Assembly (NCBI RefSeq): GCF_004785955.1
Contig: NZ_SJER01000001.1
Span: 620,001 to 684,000, forward strand
Length of the DNA: 64,000 bases
From: Halostella litorea
GTDB taxonomy: Archaea > Halobacteriota > Halobacteria > Halobacteriales > Natronoarchaeaceae
Direction: 5' to 3'
Both the position numbers and the translations under genes were made by a program. Under the pieces are notes generated by a model. The model did no database searches. It had not been told where the DNA came from and saw nothing but the letters and a program-made list of their open reading frames with translations. Shown piece after piece: positions 24,374 through 32,062 of the stretch (positions within the stretch are counted from its first letter, which is position 1; each line of letters begins with the position of its first letter).

Positions 24374-26665
24374 ATGACAGACCCAACCGAACACGAACAG
24401 ACCGACGAAAATGACGCCAGCGAGACGACGCAGTCGAAGCACAACCCGCTCAACGAACGAGTCAGCCGCCGGCAGTTCATCAAAATCGGCGGCGCAGCCG
24501 CAGGAGCCGCCGCAGCCGGCGGAACCGCCAGCGCGGCCACGACCACCACGACCAACACGACGACCACTACTACCGACACCGCGGACTCGGACAAGCACAA
24601 GGCGCCGAATTCCATCGACGGCGGTGAGGTCGTGGTGGACTATGCGCTCCAGAACCCCGCGAAGACGGCGGCAGCCGCACCTATGATCCTGACCGCACCG
24701 GTCGGCGGAGTCCTGTACTCCGCCGAAGTCGCCAACGCGGCCAGTTACGCCGTCACCAATATGGCGACGTGGGCGTGGGGGCAGATCACCCCGGACGCCG
24801 ACGACGCGCAGGATGACCAGCTCGAACTAGACGTCAACGCCCACGCTCACACCATCCACGATAACCTCGTCGCGCTCACGAAGCAGTGCTACAACAACTT
24901 CCGAATGCTGAACAACAACGCCTTGATTTCGGGGGAGGTGGCGGCTGTGAAGGCTATCAACGCCGGCAAGGCTGAGTCTCTCGTGGCGGCTCAGGCGCAG
25001 GACGAAATCTACAATCAGATTGCAGTCTTCGAGGAGAACTTCTACCGGATCATCGAGAGCGCGATCGTCCGGCTGGCGAACCTCCACGCCCAGCAGGTCA
25101 CTGGATTCGCCGATAACGCCGACTACGATCCGACGATCAGGTACAAAGAAAACCAGAATGACAGCTATCACCACCGGATCATCGGGACTCGGGACATCGA
25201 GGTAGAACTCGTCAACGGTGACACGATCACGACGCAGGCACTCGCCTGTAACGACGGGTCGCTGAACGATTCCACCGAAACTGGTGTAGTGTACATCCAC
25301 CCCCTTTTTGCAGACAACGCAGGCGGGGACAGCGACGACCTCACGAAGAAGGTCACGAACTACGACGAACTCGTCGACGCGGAGACGAACAGCTCGACAC
25401 TCCAACGCCTCTGCACCGGCTGGCACGCGGACGATGACGTTGATCCGGTTGGTCTTTACGTTGAGAAGTACGACCAGAACAACGGTCGCGTCTACCCGTT
25501 CGCCAGCTCAAACGACGGCCACATCGACTCGATTATGCCCGATGGAGGCTATGCGAACGGTTGGTGGGACTGGATTGCGGCCCACGTCATCAGCCGCGCC
25601 GAGACGCTGACGGCGGATATGCAGCAACACGTGGAGGACATCTTCGACGCTCTCGCTACCGGCGAAATCGAGAACGTCGAAGAGGTACTCTCTCCCTACG
25701 CGTTTATGCAGTTGCAGGCGGGCGATTGGCTCCAGACCGGGAGTACTGGCTACCCGATCGCGGCGGCGTGGATGGGTGGGTACAGCACCGATCTCGATCG
25801 GACGGGAACGTACACCCACGTAGACGTCGACGCTGACAACATCACGTACGACAAGGCGAACATCCTCTGGGACTCGCGGAACCCGCCGAAGCTCGGCAGT
25901 CTCTCAGCCGAGACGCTGGGTGGTACAGACTGGACGATTAACGTCCCGGTCGGTAGCGGTTCGACCCTCCACCTCGACTCCTACCCCGAGGCGGGCAAGA
26001 CGTTCTCCGCCTCTCACAGCAGCGAATCGGTCGACTCCATCGGAGTCCAGCTCGGAACGGGGGATTCGGCGACACCGGTTGCTGCAAAGTCGTCCACGTC
26101 GTCCATCACCCCCACCCGCCGCGAGTGGGAAGACGCCCTGTCTCGCCACGGCGTCAAGCACGCCGACACCGTGACAGTCTCCGTGGAGGTCACTACCGGG
26201 GCCGGATCTAGTACGACGGTCAGTGCGACGGACGTGACCATTCTGATCGAGACGCGGCTGATGGTCGGCAACGAGTACACTGTCCCGTCCACGTCCACGG
26301 TCTATATCGCGGACTCGAACGGTATGCACGAGGTGCCGAGCGGTGACAGCGTCCGAATCGAGTCCGTGAAGGACGCCGACGGCAACGCGCTAGAGTACAT
26401 CACCGTCTCGGATGGGACGCTTATGACTCTCGACAGCAGCGAGGACATCCAAGAGCGATGGGACGCCATCCTCGAAGCCGAGCGAGATACTGAGGACACC
26501 ACACCCGATGGAGACGGCAGCGTCAATCCCGGCGGCGGAGGTGGGGTCAACGTCCCCAGCTTCGATGGAAACATTCCGTGGGAGCTGCTCGCGGGCGGAT
26601 CCGGGGTGGTCGTCATCCTATCCATCGTCGCCCAGCTCCTCGGCGAGGACGACAACCGCAGGTGA
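24374..26665 (+). CDS. Tat-exported spike protein, VP4-like
   Basis: A 763-aa protein. A twin-arginine signal (SRRQFIKIGG, Arg32-Arg33) is followed by an Ala-rich h-region and a Thr-rich linker. The large ectodomain (~80-725) is helical at first (long helices around MILTAPVGG and the Gln/Asn-rich NFRMLNNNALI region) and beta-rich later. It ends with a Gly-rich stretch (NPGGGGGVNVPSF) and a single membrane anchor (PWELLAGGSGVVVILSIVAQLL). This is the architecture of the pleolipovirus spike, though longer. Expected on the virion surface for attachment and fusion. Confidence 0.72.
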   Translation: MTDPTEHEQTDENDASETTQSKHNPLNERVSRRQFIKIGGAAAGAAAAGGTASAATTTTTNTTTTTTDTADSDKHKAPNSIDGGEVVVDYALQNPAKTAAAAPMILTAPVGGVLYSAEVANAASYAVTNMATWAWGQITPDADDAQDDQLELDVNAHAHTIHDNLVALTKQCYNNFRMLNNNALISGEVAAVKAINAGKAESLVAAQAQDEIYNQIAVFEENFYRIIESAIVRLANLHAQQVTGFADNADYDPTIRYKENQNDSYHHRIIGTRDIEVELVNGDTITTQALACNDGSLNDSTETGVVYIHPLFADNAGGDSDDLTKKVTNYDELVDAETNSSTLQRLCTGWHADDDVDPVGLYVEKYDQNNGRVYPFASSNDGHIDSIMPDGGYANGWWDWIAAHVISRAETLTADMQQHVEDIFDALATGEIENVEEVLSPYAFMQLQAGDWLQTGSTGYPIAAAWMGGYSTDLDRTGTYTHVDVDADNITYDKANILWDSRNPPKLGSLSAETLGGTDWTINVPVGSGSTLHLDSYPEAGKTFSASHSSESVDSIGVQLGTGDSATPVAAKSSTSSITPTRREWEDALSRHGVKHADTVTVSVEVTTGAGSSTTVSATDVTILIETRLMVGNEYTVPSTSTVYIADSNGMHEVPSGDSVRIESVKDADGNALEYITVSDGTLMTLDSSEDIQERWDAILEAERDTEDTTPDGDGSVNPGGGGGVNVPSFDGNIPWELLAGGSGVVVILSIVAQLLGEDDNRR

Positions 26666-26671
26666 TACGCT

Positions 26672-26941
26672 ATGGTGTCCATCACAACCATCATCAAAGC
26701 ACTCGCGGGCGGCCCCGCCACCCTCGCGTACACGCTGCTGCGGGCGGTCGGGATCACCAACACGCTGGTACTGGTCATCCGAGTCGTGCAGGTGTCGTTG
26801 CTGATGGCCGTGTTCGCCGCGGTCGCGTTCAAAGGGCTGAGTATGCTGGGGTACGACCCGCTTGCGATCATCTGGGCGTTGTTCGTCGATGTCCTCGAAG
26901 CCGCGCTTCGAGAAGTCCTCGGCGACAAGTTCAGCCTCTGA
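26672..26941 (+). CDS. 89-aa membrane protein of the virion operon
   Basis: MVSITTIIKALAGGPATLAYTLL... with two hydrophobic stretches (TLVLVIRVVQVSLLMAVFAAVAF and PLAIIWALFVDVL). It starts six bases after the spike stop. Position matches the small conserved membrane proteins after the spike in pleolipoviruses. Confidence 0.65.
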   Translation: MVSITTIIKALAGGPATLAYTLLRAVGITNTLVLVIRVVQVSLLMAVFAAVAFKGLSMLGYDPLAIIWALFVDVLEAALREVLGDKFSL

Positions 26942-26997
26942 GACACCCTCCAGATCTGATGAACCCACCCGGTCTCGCGGGCCGTTTTTCCGACTGA

Positions 26998-27606
26998 ATG
27001 GCGGACGTCCGCGGTGACGTGAAGAAGTCACCAGCGATGTACCTACTGCTGATTTCAGTCGTATCCTTCACCGCCGCCGGCCCCGCCGTCGCGGCCCTGA
27101 CGACCCCCGTCGCGGCACAGCAGACCGCACCGAACAACACCACGACCACAACGACCACCGAGAACGGCCAAACCATCGTCCACCAGCTCGGCGAGGACGC
27201 CCGGATTACCAACGTGACGTGGAACGGTAGGACGGTCGAGATCACCGTCAGCGCCGACGAGTACACTACGGTGGCCGTGACGGACGCCGGCGCCCTCAGC
27301 AGCGTCAGCGAGGGCTCCGTCTCCGAGATTCCGTACCAGACGTACACCGTCCCCGGGGACACCGAGCGCACGCTCGAGTTCACTGTCGCCGACAGCGGGA
27401 CGCGCGCCGTGACCGTGCAGAGTGGGGACACGATGATTGCGATCGTCGAGGAGAAGGGCAACCGGTTCCTCGCCGGATCTAGCGCCGGCTGGGATGAGGT
27501 TCAGGCGGCCGCACTCGCCGCCTCGCTCGTCGTCGGTGGTGTCGCAGTCGTCACAGGGATCCTGACTTGGTATGCTATGCGCCGGGACTACCGGCGGGTG
27601 GTCTGA
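26998..27606 (+). CDS. exported and anchored membrane protein of the virion operon
   Basis: 202 residues: signal peptide (AMYLLLISVVSFTAAGPAVAA), Thr-rich segment, a small beta-sandwich-like domain (ITNVTWNGRTVEITVSADEYTTVAV), then a membrane helix (AALAASLVVGGVAVVTGILTWYAM) and a basic tail (RRDYRRVV). Corresponds by position to the ORF6-like membrane proteins of pleolipoviruses. Confidence 0.65.
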   Translation: MADVRGDVKKSPAMYLLLISVVSFTAAGPAVAALTTPVAAQQTAPNNTTTTTTTENGQTIVHQLGEDARITNVTWNGRTVEITVSADEYTTVAVTDAGALSSVSEGSVSEIPYQTYTVPGDTERTLEFTVADSGTRAVTVQSGDTMIAIVEEKGNRFLAGSSAGWDEVQAAALAASLVVGGVAVVTGILTWYAMRRDYRRVV

Positions 27607-27607
27607 G

Positions 27608-28408
27608 ATGTTCGGACGTGGACTCGTCGCGCTTCTCAGCTTCATCTGGAAGCGGAAGTTCAAGTTCGCCACCGTCGTCTTCGGACTCGGATTCGTCATC
27701 AGTCTGGGCTGGTGGCAACTCGGGCTCAGCGTCAGCGAAATCCCCCTGTCAGCGTGGGTGTTCATCGGCGTCGCATTCGTGACGCTACCGTACGCGGTGC
27801 TGGTCAGCGCGATCATCGTCGGGCTGATTTACGACCCCAACCGTGTGGTCTTCAGCGAGCTAGACCCCGCAAATGGCGATCTCGCTGTCCACGACGTGTC
27901 GCAGGAGACGTACGACGAACTCATCGCGATCGACGAGACTGGGCAGGAAGTTGGGAAGGGCCACCTACAGCAAATCGACGTGCAGAAGGCCCGGGAAGCG
28001 TACGAGGTGACGTCATACGATCCTGAAGCGAACACCGCGCGAACATCGTGGATGGGCAACGCGACAAACTACGAGATCAGGCAATTCCGCGGCCGCCTCG
28101 AACAGGTGCAGGAGACCCTATCTCCTATGGCCCGCGCCTACTCGGATCTGCACGCCTCATACGATATGGAGGTCAAGGAGCGCGCGCAGGACACGTTCAA
28201 CTCCTTGATGGCCGTCCTCCAAGGAGTGGAACTGCCGCCCGGTATGGACATCGCCAGCCAACTGCAGAAGGACGCTGGACAGGAAGAACTCGGCCGCCTA
28301 CCGGATCCGGAAGAACAGCTGAACGAACTCGAAGACCCAGAACAGAGGGAAAGCGGCCCCGCGCTCGTGGATGAACACGAACCCCAGAACGGGGGTGAGA
28401 TGAAATGA
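27608..28408 (+). CDS. membrane protein with cytoplasmic coiled region, virion operon
   Basis: 266 residues. Two N-terminal helices (FKFATVVFGLGFVISLGWWQL and AWVFIGVAFVTLPYAVLVSAIIVGLIY) precede a long soluble part. That part is helical around IRQFRGRLEQVQETLSPMARAYSDLHASYDMEVKERAQDTFNSLM and ends in an acidic tail. The start at 27608 lies just after the previous stop, and the stop overlaps the ATPase start. It corresponds by order to ORF7-like proteins and may link membrane and ATPase. Confidence 0.65.
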   Translation: MFGRGLVALLSFIWKRKFKFATVVFGLGFVISLGWWQLGLSVSEIPLSAWVFIGVAFVTLPYAVLVSAIIVGLIYDPNRVVFSELDPANGDLAVHDVSQETYDELIAIDETGQEVGKGHLQQIDVQKAREAYEVTSYDPEANTARTSWMGNATNYEIRQFRGRLEQVQETLSPMARAYSDLHASYDMEVKERAQDTFNSLMAVLQGVELPPGMDIASQLQKDAGQEELGRLPDPEEQLNELEDPEQRESGPALVDEHEPQNGGEMK

Positions 28409-29739
28409 TGGGTGACGACGGTGGATTCGAGCCCGCTGGTTATCTCCGCGAATACGTCCGCGGGAACGTCGACGTCGACCCCGACGCCCACGTCCACTCT
28501 GGACTGATTCGCGACCCGGAAATGCGAGCGTGGGTGTCGTGGATGGTTGAGAGCTACTATCCAATCACCGACGATATGCCGGCGTCATTCTGGGAGACTG
28601 ACCCCGCTCGGAAGATTCTGCGCCGACACGGCACCGAGACCGCACACCGTGCCGTGCAGCGCGGCCAAATGCACATCGTCGACTATCTGACGGGTATGCC
28701 CGACCAGTCGGTCGACCTGTCGACGATGGACGCGTTGGATTGGCTGAGCGACTGGGTGACGCGGGACGCTCCGGTGACGTTGGTGACCGGGCATATGAAT
28801 TCGGGAAAGACAGCGACGACGCTGAAGATTGATGGGAAGTTGTGGCAACGCGAAACTGGGGGGTATGTGGCCTCGAACATCCGCACGTGCCCGTCCACGA
28901 TCTCCATCAGCAGTATGTCGTCGCTCGTGGAGTTTGCCAAGGAACACCGCGACGAGCCCAGCCAGTTCGTTTTCGACGAGGCCGCCTCACACGCTTCCGG
29001 GGATCTAGACGACCGTGAAGTGAAGGAGCAAATGCGCCAACTGATTCGGTTCGCGGCGAAGTGGGATATGGGGCTGACGATCATCGGCCACGCCGAAGGT
29101 GGGCGGGACATCTCGCCGGAAGTCCGCCGGTTCGCTGAAGTCATCCACAAGGACGGCAAGAAGTCCGGGACGATCTACGGTGCGGTGAGCGAACGACGAG
29201 AGTACGTCGACGAGAAATTCGAATTCGACGGCCTCCCCGACACCACCGGACGTTGGAAAGCCGACCCCGACGAACCGGCGACGTGGGAGTGGGACTACGA
29301 GGGAGATGATCTGGTAGACCTGAGCAAGGACGTGGACGACCTCGAGTGGGGTGTCGAGATTGGTGTCACCGTCAACGAGAGCGTCGGCGGTGCCGAAGAA
29401 TACGAACGGTGCCGCGGCGTCAAGGACGGTGGCGAGCGGTGCGGAATCACGACCACCGCCTCTCTCGGCGAACACGGCTACTGCCACCACCACGACGATC
29501 AGTACGACCCCGACGCCGAGCAACCGGCCTACCAACGAGTAGATGAAGAGGGGGACACCCCCACCCCCGGTCGTAAACCCCCCGAATCGAAGGATGGAGA
29601 AGGGAAAGAAGGGGGTCAAACCCCACCCCCTGCGTCCTCAGGTTCCGACGAGAATGCAAAATCGGACGGAGACGACACCGAGGAGGACGATACCACCGTT
29701 TCCGCGAGCGACGTGGTCGGGACAGGCACCCGCTACTAA
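28405..29739 (+). CDS. P-loop ATPase, VP8-like, with C-terminal zinc motif
   Basis: 444 residues. Walker A GHMNSGKT lies near 129-136 in VTLVTGHMNSGKTATTLKI and Walker B FVFDEAASH near 188-196. An SSSSMSS-type sensor region follows, then an arginine-rich strand (RFAAKWDMGLTIIGHAEGGRD). Near 330-355 there is a Cys/His motif (RCRGVKDGGERC...GYCHHHDD) that looks like a small zinc knuckle. The C-terminal ~90 residues are Pro/Asp/Glu low complexity. By order it is the pleolipovirus VP8-type ATPase, thought to act in genome handling or assembly. Confidence 0.72.
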   Translation: MMGDDGGFEPAGYLREYVRGNVDVDPDAHVHSGLIRDPEMRAWVSWMVESYYPITDDMPASFWETDPARKILRRHGTETAHRAVQRGQMHIVDYLTGMPDQSVDLSTMDALDWLSDWVTRDAPVTLVTGHMNSGKTATTLKIDGKLWQRETGGYVASNIRTCPSTISISSMSSLVEFAKEHRDEPSQFVFDEAASHASGDLDDREVKEQMRQLIRFAAKWDMGLTIIGHAEGGRDISPEVRRFAEVIHKDGKKSGTIYGAVSERREYVDEKFEFDGLPDTTGRWKADPDEPATWEWDYEGDDLVDLSKDVDDLEWGVEIGVTVNESVGGAEEYERCRGVKDGGERCGITTTASLGEHGYCHHHDDQYDPDAEQPAYQRVDEEGDTPTPGRKPPESKDGEGKEGGQTPPPASSGSDENAKSDGDDTEEDDTTVSASDVVGTGTRY

Positions 29740-29761
29740 CCCCCGACCCCCCACCCGAAGT

Positions 29762-29783
29762 TTATGCGCGGCCGCGCGCATAA
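29762..29783. terminator. bidirectional hairpin between convergent genes
   Basis: Perfect 9-bp arms TTATGCGCG and CGCGCATAA around GCCG, followed by a short A-run. A second palindrome starting with the same TTTATGCGCG follows at 29811-29829 (ATGCGC/GCGCAT). They lie between the ATPase gene and the oppositely directed nuclease-like gene. Confidence 0.55.
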
Positions 29784-29865
29784 AAATCGCCACACGGCAG
29801 CGGAATCTGGTTTATGCGCGCGTGCGCATTCGCGTAAGAGCCACCCCCACCCCACCGCCTCCGGT

Positions 29866-30267
29866 TCAGCGATAGTTGACGAGCCTCGGCCACGGGATCT
29901 TGGTACCGTGACTGTCCTTCTTGTTACTCATACTGTACCAATTCGGGTCTACTTGACGCTCAAGCTCTCTACAACCGACTTTAGCCATTTTGAGTACCCT
30001 GAGACTATCGTTGTTCTCGCCAACGACCGCCAGCACGTAGCCGCCTTGTCGCTCGCGGAGCTGTCTGTGCTGACCGCGCCAGAGCATAAACCGTCCGTAG
30101 CGACTTCCCTTCTTGTATTTTGCCGCTTTCACATCGACTGGACTACCGTTTGTCTTCCAGCGGGCGTCGTGCCAACTGTCTCTCTCCAACCGGAGGTGGT
30201 ACTTCCGGGCCGCCGCCTGCTCGGCCAGCCGACCCATCCTGTTCGCGTCCTTCTTTTGCACTTGCAC
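29866..30267 (-). CDS. small PD-(D/E)xK nuclease-like protein
   Basis: About 120-133 residues depending on start (GTG at 30267 or 30261, or ATG at 30237). The opening MGRLAEQAAARKYHL is the typical first helix with its Glu, and SPVDVKAAKYKK supplies Asp-Val-Lys, as in small Holliday-junction-resolvase-like or Vsr-like nucleases. A trailing GGYVLAVVGENN strand fits. It converges on the virion operon. Confidence 0.6.
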   Translation of the reverse strand: MQVQKKDANRMGRLAEQAAARKYHLRLERDSWHDARWKTNGSPVDVKAAKYKKGSRYGRFMLWRGQHRQLRERQGGYVLAVVGENNDSLRVLKMAKVGCRELERQVDPNWYSMSNKKDSHGTKIPWPRLVNYR

Positions 30268-30320
30268 CCGGACGTCGACACCGAGGCGGGATAGCCCCCA
30301 CGCGCCAGCGGGTTCATCAA

Positions 30321-30337
30321 GCGTCCCTCCGGGACGC
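30321..30337. terminator. 7-bp GC hairpin
   Basis: GCGTCCC and GGGACGC around a TCC loop, between the divergent nuclease-like gene and tatA. Confidence 0.4.
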
Positions 30338-30401
30338 GACGCGCGACCCACCCGCTCTCGCCCGCGGCTTATCCGAGCGAACGGCGGATCCGCAGCTGGA
30401 C

Positions 30402-30626
30402 GTGATCACACCAGCACAACTCGCAATCCCATCTGGGATAGAAGTCGTCGTCGTACTGCTCATCGCCGTCCTCCTGTTCGGTGCGAACAAGATTCCGAAG
30501 CTCGCCAACGCCGCCGGTCGGTCGCTCGGCGAATTCAAGCGCGGTCGCGAGGAACTCGAAGACGAACTGGCGAATGACGGTGGGGACGACGGTAGCGAAG
30601 ACGACGGCGCGGAGACCGCAGACTAA
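30402..30626 (+). CDS. tatA: TatA-family twin-arginine translocase subunit
   Basis: A 74-aa protein from a GTG start. It has a short N-terminus, one membrane helix (GIEVVVVLLIAVLLFGANKIP) with the invariant FGANKIPKLA hinge, and an amphipathic helix (NAAGRSLGEFKRGREELEDEL), then a short acidic tail. This is a complete TatA/E; it would oligomerise to form the Tat pore. A CTTATCC box about 30 bp upstream suits a leaderless transcript. It lies inside element 1 as I bound it, 155 bp before the next att copy, in an element that also encodes a Tat-dependent spike. Confidence 0.85.
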   Translation: MITPAQLAIPSGIEVVVVLLIAVLLFGANKIPKLANAAGRSLGEFKRGREELEDELANDGGDDGSEDDGAETAD

Positions 30627-30709
30627 TTCTCGTCGCGCGACATCAGATCCAGAAAACCGCCAGAGAGCGAGGATGTAGTTGTCACTTGGAGTGGAATCGC
30701 GCCGCAGAA

Positions 30710-30771
30710 AGCCACTGAGATTGTCCGGAACCCAGACCCTTCTTGCGGTCTGGGTCGAACCCCAAGTGGCT
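30710..30771 (+). other. two-stem structured element between tatA and att
   Basis: Outer arms AGCCACT (30710-30716) and AGTGGCT (30765-30771) enclose a perfect 9-bp inner stem, ACCCAGACC and GGTCTGGGT, with an 8-nt loop. It could be the terminator of tatA or a small structured RNA. It is not a tRNA: the T-arm and acceptor geometry do not fit. Confidence 0.45.
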
Positions 30772-30780
30772 GCGGGCTAT

Positions 30781-30873
30781 AGTGGGCCGGCGCGAATTCG
30801 AATCGAGCGAGACTCACTGCGTTCGTCTCGCAAACTCTCGTTCGCTTCGCTCACGAGAACGCGGTTACGGCCA
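30781..30873. repeat. att copy with an inserted hairpin, junction of elements 1 and 2
   Basis: Bases 30781-30805 match the complement of the tRNA-Pro 3' end over 25 nt. Bases 30860-30873 match the next 14 nt of the tRNA (CGCGGTTACGGCCA). Between them lies a 54-bp insert made of two palindromes (GCGAGAC/GTCTCGC and TCTCGT/ACGAGA). This is the right boundary of element 1 and the left boundary of element 2. Confidence 0.75.
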
Positions 30874-31004
30874 ACGCTCCGGTCGGTTTCGCGGTTCGGT
30901 GCTCGGGGGCTCCGCAGGCTCCGCCCCCTGCGCTCCGCTTCCACCAACAAAGGCCGACGGCAGCGCACGCGCTTGGCCCGCCAACCCGCCCGTGCCCCAG
31001 AACA

Positions 31005-32033
31005 ATGGCACGAAACTCTCCCGACGACGGGCTTGAACCCCTCACACCGCGCGACGCAGTTGAACTGTACAAACAAGATCGAGAACGCGAACTCTCAGAC
31101 GCAACGCTCCAGAGCCACGGATACAGGCTACAACGCTTCGTGGAATGGTGCGACCAAGAAGGTATTGACAACTTGAACGACGTCACCGGCCGCGATGTTC
31201 AACGCTTCAAAATCCACCGGAAACAGACGGTGAGTGACGTAACACTCAAATCGAACCTAGACACGCTCCGTGTCTTCTTGCGGTTCTGCGTCAGCATCAA
31301 CGGATGCATCGACGGCCTCGATGAAACGGTCAACTCCCCATCCCTCGCAGATCCGGGCGCGAGAGGCACCGACACAGTCCCCCGGCAGAAGGCCGAGCAA
31401 ATCCTGCAGCACCTCGATAAATACCAGTACGCGAGCCTACAACACGTCATCTTCCGGATCCTCTGGGAGACCGGGATGCGGATGGGCGCAGCACGAGCAA
31501 TCGACCTGCAACACTACCACCCGCGAGACGAATACATCGAACTCCGACACAACCCGGACACCGACACCCCACTGAAGAACAAGCGAAAAGGGGAGCGCGC
31601 GGTCGCTGTCAGCACGCGTACCTGCAGGATTATCGATGACCACATCGAGCATCACCGTCACGACGTGCAGGACGACCACCGCAGAGACCCGCTGCTGACG
31701 ACGGAATTCGGGAGAATCACGAAGAACACGATCCGACTCAACGTGTACCGAGTCACCCGCCCGTGTACGTTTAACGGCGGTGACTGCCCGCACGATCGGG
31801 ACCCAGACGAGTGCGAGGCGATGAACAATATGACCGCGAGTAAGTGCCCGTCCAGCACTGCTCCGCACTCGATCCGTCACGGGGCGATCACTGATTATCT
31901 CGCGTCAGATGTCCCTGCAGACGTCGTCAGCGACCGGATGAACGTCGGTACAGACATCATTGAGGAAAGATACGATCACAGGGATTCGAAATCCAAAATG
32001 CGACAACGCAGGGAACGGATCAACTGGCTGTGA
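31005..32033 (+). CDS. int: tyrosine integrase of element 2
   Basis: 342 residues, a close paralogue of the integrase at 6188. It has a core-binding domain (ATLQSHGYRLQRFVEWC), Arg159 in TGMRMGAAR, His288-x-x-Arg291 in APHSIRHG and nucleophile Tyr323 in EERYDHR. The same Cys/His insertion is present (C254, C261, H263, C270, C281). It lies 224 bp from the att copy and both integrase leaders share short conserved blocks, so both use the same tRNA-Pro target. Confidence 0.93.
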   Translation: MARNSPDDGLEPLTPRDAVELYKQDRERELSDATLQSHGYRLQRFVEWCDQEGIDNLNDVTGRDVQRFKIHRKQTVSDVTLKSNLDTLRVFLRFCVSINGCIDGLDETVNSPSLADPGARGTDTVPRQKAEQILQHLDKYQYASLQHVIFRILWETGMRMGAARAIDLQHYHPRDEYIELRHNPDTDTPLKNKRKGERAVAVSTRTCRIIDDHIEHHRHDVQDDHRRDPLLTTEFGRITKNTIRLNVYRVTRPCTFNGGDCPHDRDPDECEAMNNMTASKCPSSTAPHSIRHGAITDYLASDVPADVVSDRMNVGTDIIEERYDHRDSKSKMRQRRERINWL

Positions 32034-32062
32034 CCGCATGCGGGCAGGCACCCCAGACCCCC

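Larger units (their letters stand above)
6017..30780. mobile_element. element 1: pleolipovirus-like provirus in tRNA-Pro
   Basis: About 24.8 kb between two tRNA-Pro-derived repeats, beginning with a tyrosine integrase that reads inward. The right half has the gene order of a pleolipovirus virion module: small membrane protein, large exported spike, small membrane proteins, P-loop ATPase. The left half holds DNA modification and restriction genes, ParB-like proteins, a small recombinase and many tiny proteins. A symmetric repeat array at 16185-16948 is a likely origin. No tail, portal, terminase or icosahedral capsid gene is seen. Assignment rests on synteny and topology, not on similarity searches. 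Confidence 0.7.

Noticed and set aside
30710-30771. A possible tRNA before the second att copy
   Set aside because: The stems do not give a D-arm, anticodon arm and T-arm of correct lengths, and there is no acceptor stem of 7 bp next to a T-arm.
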